DNA of 15,860 nucleotides from OMOG01 sp041485845. GTDB lineage: Bacteria; Acidobacteriota; Terriglobia; Bryobacterales; Bryobacteraceae. The DNA is taken from NCBI GenBank assembly GCA_041485845.1, contig JBGPKH010000149.1, forward strand, positions 1 to 15,860. The letters are read 5' to 3'. Position numbers and translations under genes: made by a program. The number at the start of each line of letters is the position of its first letter. Position 1 is the first letter of the stretch. The notes under the pieces were generated by a model. That model made no database searches. It had not been told where the DNA came from and saw only the letters and a program-made list of their open reading frames with translations. Positions 15,201 through 15,860 of this stretch are shown piece after piece.

Positions 15201-15611
15201 TATGGCACCGACGTTGCCCTCACCGGCGCCGGCAACCAGCGGGCACAGCAGATTCTGCCCACTGTGTACGGCGATGGAAGCGTCACCAATTACCTGAATC
15301 TCAATGCGTTTGTGGCGCCGGCTTCGGCGCCCCCGGGGGTCTACGCTTCCACCCGGCCGTTTACGATTTCGGGTCCCAACGTGATGAACCTCGACCTGGC
15401 GTTCTCGCGGAACTTCAAGGTTCGTGAGCGCGGCACGATGACATTCCGGGCGGAGGCATTCAATCTTCCGAACAGCGTTATGTTCGGCCCGCCCACCGCC
15501 GCTTTGAACAACACCAGTTTCGGGCGCCTCGCGCCGCGGGTCCAGAGCACCGCGCCCGGTGACACATCTACGGCGCGTATCATGCAATTCGCGATCAAGT
15601 ATGCGTTCTAA
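12273..15611 (+). CDS. TonB-dependent receptor, Oar-like, with carboxypeptidase-regulatory domain (receptor 2)
   Basis: Paralogue of receptor 1, 1112 aa from the GTG at 12273. This start immediately opens the signal peptide (RSIRFVLCFLGIVSAIWAQ) and has AAAGGGG ten bases upstream; the ATG at 12210 would place 21 polar residues before it. Residues about 26-107 form the CarboxypepD_reg domain (VSGAVQDASGAAVGGAQVRL, YLFPNLVIGPYRMEISKEGF). The plug region shows LPLNAREPTQLILLAGV, FTLDGGTANNPF, LQEFKVETSS, VTVATRSGTNAIHG and FGGTIGGPIIKNKLFYFAG. The barrel ends RAEAFNLPNSVMFG and closes with IMQFAIKYAF, with terminal Phe. It stands alone rather than in an operon with enzymes; a PQQ-dehydrogenase-like gene follows 148 bp downstream on the same strand. 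Substrate unknown. Confidence 0.93.
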   Translation: MRSIRFVLCFLGIVSAIWAQAVSTSQVSGAVQDASGAAVGGAQVRLLQTETGQARATTTAADGSYLFPNLVIGPYRMEISKEGFATYVQTGIVLNVNTNPSIDATLKIGAVSEQVTVEALAATVETHSTGVGQIVAHDEVVNLPLNAREPTQLILLAGVATTQGTVANDLNTNKNFPTITISVAGGNANQISFTLDGGTANNPFNGLNQPLPFPDALQEFKVETSSVGAQTGQHAAASVTVATRSGTNAIHGNFFEYTRNYLFNGRSANALVRDSLKQNQFGGTIGGPIIKNKLFYFAGAQATIKRSNPGDSTGTSITPEMLTGDFRVIASLQCQTRAITLAAPFVGNVMPASQIDPIALKIAKFLPTTNQLDACGHFNYATGANQRQYQIPVKVDYTLNAKHSMFVRYMLSNNYTPLQYDAGDPLFTEGGTGQENNIHSVVIGDTYVITPTVVSSTHISANRGYNPRFTPEFKSPIEFGIPITDFVPHSLNMTVTNGFNIGQNPGYFNTLDYSGGEDLTIIRGKHQIQVGAQYIRAYMHAQNVRGVNGNLNFTGQYSTVGATTGLGYADMFTGRLNNFGQGRPFYDNDKSDYYGLYVQDAWRVGPHLSVNLGLRFEPYLPQRNTDNYVEAFSMSNFLANKVGTPPKSTPALTPPPGLIFSGDPGYPPNQQYNHRSNHWLPRLGIVWDPFGDGKTSIRASYGLLYDTPHLFFYTRVSNNPPWGATTTRSGGPFPLSNPWEGYPGGDPFVQAPGSGKSFGFFPLGGVYAVSDPFLKSPQVNTWNLSIQRQIGKWLLSGSYLGNHTAHQWAGRELNPQIYIPGACSAGQYGLTAAGNCSSTSAANTAARRLLTILNPAAGPSYNTIAFVDGGSTASYNALLLSAQHRMSNNFSVLANWTWSHCIADPSTTEITGANYVNPNNRAADRSNCSADHRQQINISGVLTSPKVNGRWLGLLVNGWQASPIFRWSTGNLTSATYGTDVALTGAGNQRAQQILPTVYGDGSVTNYLNLNAFVAPASAPPGVYASTRPFTISGPNVMNLDLAFSRNFKVRERGTMTFRAEAFNLPNSVMFGPPTAALNNTSFGRLAPRVQSTAPGDTSTARIMQFAIKYAF

Positions 15612-15635
15612 GGCTTCAGTGGAGCAGCCACAATC

Positions 15636-15728
15636 CTGGCTGGTCAAGTCAGAGGTGGGACAGACGATCGGTTTTTGTCGTCTGTCACCCGCCCGCTGTC
15701 AGCCGGCGGACGGTTTGTGACCAGCTAG
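15636..15728 (+). repeat. compact multi-hairpin element (REP- or MITE-like, possible terminator)
   Basis: Outer arms CTGGCTGGTCA (15636-15646) and TGACCAGCTAG (15718-15728) pair at 10 of 11 positions, with one G-T wobble. Inside are a 9-bp hairpin GACAGACGA/TCGTCTGTC (15659-15686, T-rich loop) and a second stem CCGCC/GGCGG (15689-15709). The whole can fold as a three-way junction. GTGG (15655-15658) directly precedes the first inner stem, as in the GTGGGG head of the triple-hairpin repeats. It begins 25 bp after the receptor 2 stop codon, so it may end or protect that transcript. Only one copy is in the window. Confidence 0.6.
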
Positions 15729-15759
15729 TAATAGATGAGTAAGGGATACTGAAAAAGCT

Positions 15760-15860
15760 ATGCGAGTCTTTTGCATCGCGCTAAGCGCCGTCGCTCTCGT
15801 GGGGACGGCACTTGGTCAGAACGATTGGCCCACCTTCGGACACGATCCGGGCGGCACTCG
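15760..15860 (+). CDS. PQQ-dependent dehydrogenase-like protein, N-terminal fragment
   Basis: The open frame from the ATG at 15760 runs off the window after 33 codons. It begins with a signal peptide (MRVFCIALSAVALVGTALGQ) followed by NDWPTFGHDPGGTR. That motif is the hallmark start of the mature quinoprotein beta-propeller in membrane-bound or periplasmic PQQ-dependent glucose/alcohol dehydrogenases (usually ~600-700 aa). Such enzymes oxidise sugars or alcohols in the periplasm and pass electrons to the respiratory chain. Only the N-terminus is visible, so subfamily and integrity cannot be judged. The Shine-Dalgarno is weak (AAGGGA lies about 14 bases upstream). Confidence 0.75.
   Translation, partial: MRVFCIALSAVALVGTALGQNDWPTFGHDPGGT

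Noticed and set aside
12249..15647. 1132-codon open frame on the minus strand opposite receptor 2
   Set aside because: It exactly shadows the receptor gene, is rich in Arg/Gly/Val/Glu with no recognisable domain, and has no signal or ribosome binding site. Long antisense frames are expected opposite GC-rich genes.

Overview
The window looks like a chromosomal piece of an Acidobacteriota genome, most like the Solibacter/Bryobacter group. Three things suggest this: two ~1,100-residue Oar-type TonB-dependent receptors with an N-terminal carboxypeptidase-regulatory domain, a TolB-like/TPR regulator, and many secreted carbohydrate- or ester-active proteins in GC-rich DNA. This assignment is inference from protein style, not a database match.

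Left part (1-2200, minus strand): an accessory module of lower GC in places. It holds a PIN-domain nuclease-like protein with a C-terminal beta-sandwich-like region, and a BrnT/BrnA type II toxin-antitoxin pair whose genes overlap by 17 nt. I see no gene in 1-157, 1466-1656 or 2201-2423.

Centre (2424-8810, minus strand): a tight three-gene operon in the order TonB-dependent receptor, Asp-box (sialidase-like) beta-propeller, type B carboxylesterase. The gaps are 13 and 11 nt, and the esterase ribosome binding site overlaps the propeller gene's stop codon. All three products carry signal peptides, so the operon probably binds, processes and imports an ester- or glycan-bearing substrate. No SusD-like gene is present. 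Upstream on the same strand (9037-10836) is a regulator with an N-terminal DNA-binding-like domain, a TolB-like domain and TPR repeats. It is bracketed by two almost identical triple-hairpin repeats; a third, diverged copy follows the next gene.

Right part (11005-15860): a secreted ThuA-domain protein on the minus strand, then a 344-bp divergent intergenic region rich in TAACGGT/ACCGTTA motifs. Next come a second Oar-type receptor on the plus strand, a compact multi-hairpin element, and the first 33 codons of a PQQ-dependent dehydrogenase-like protein cut by the window edge.

The most notable unexplained signals are: (i) a 20-bp near-palindrome shared (15/20) between the upstream regions of the receptor operon and the ThuA gene, in the same orientation to both; (ii) the triple-hairpin repeats, where one hairpin changes sequence but keeps its stem; (iii) the ~93-bp hairpin element at 15636-15728; and (iv) the PIN plus beta-sandwich protein.
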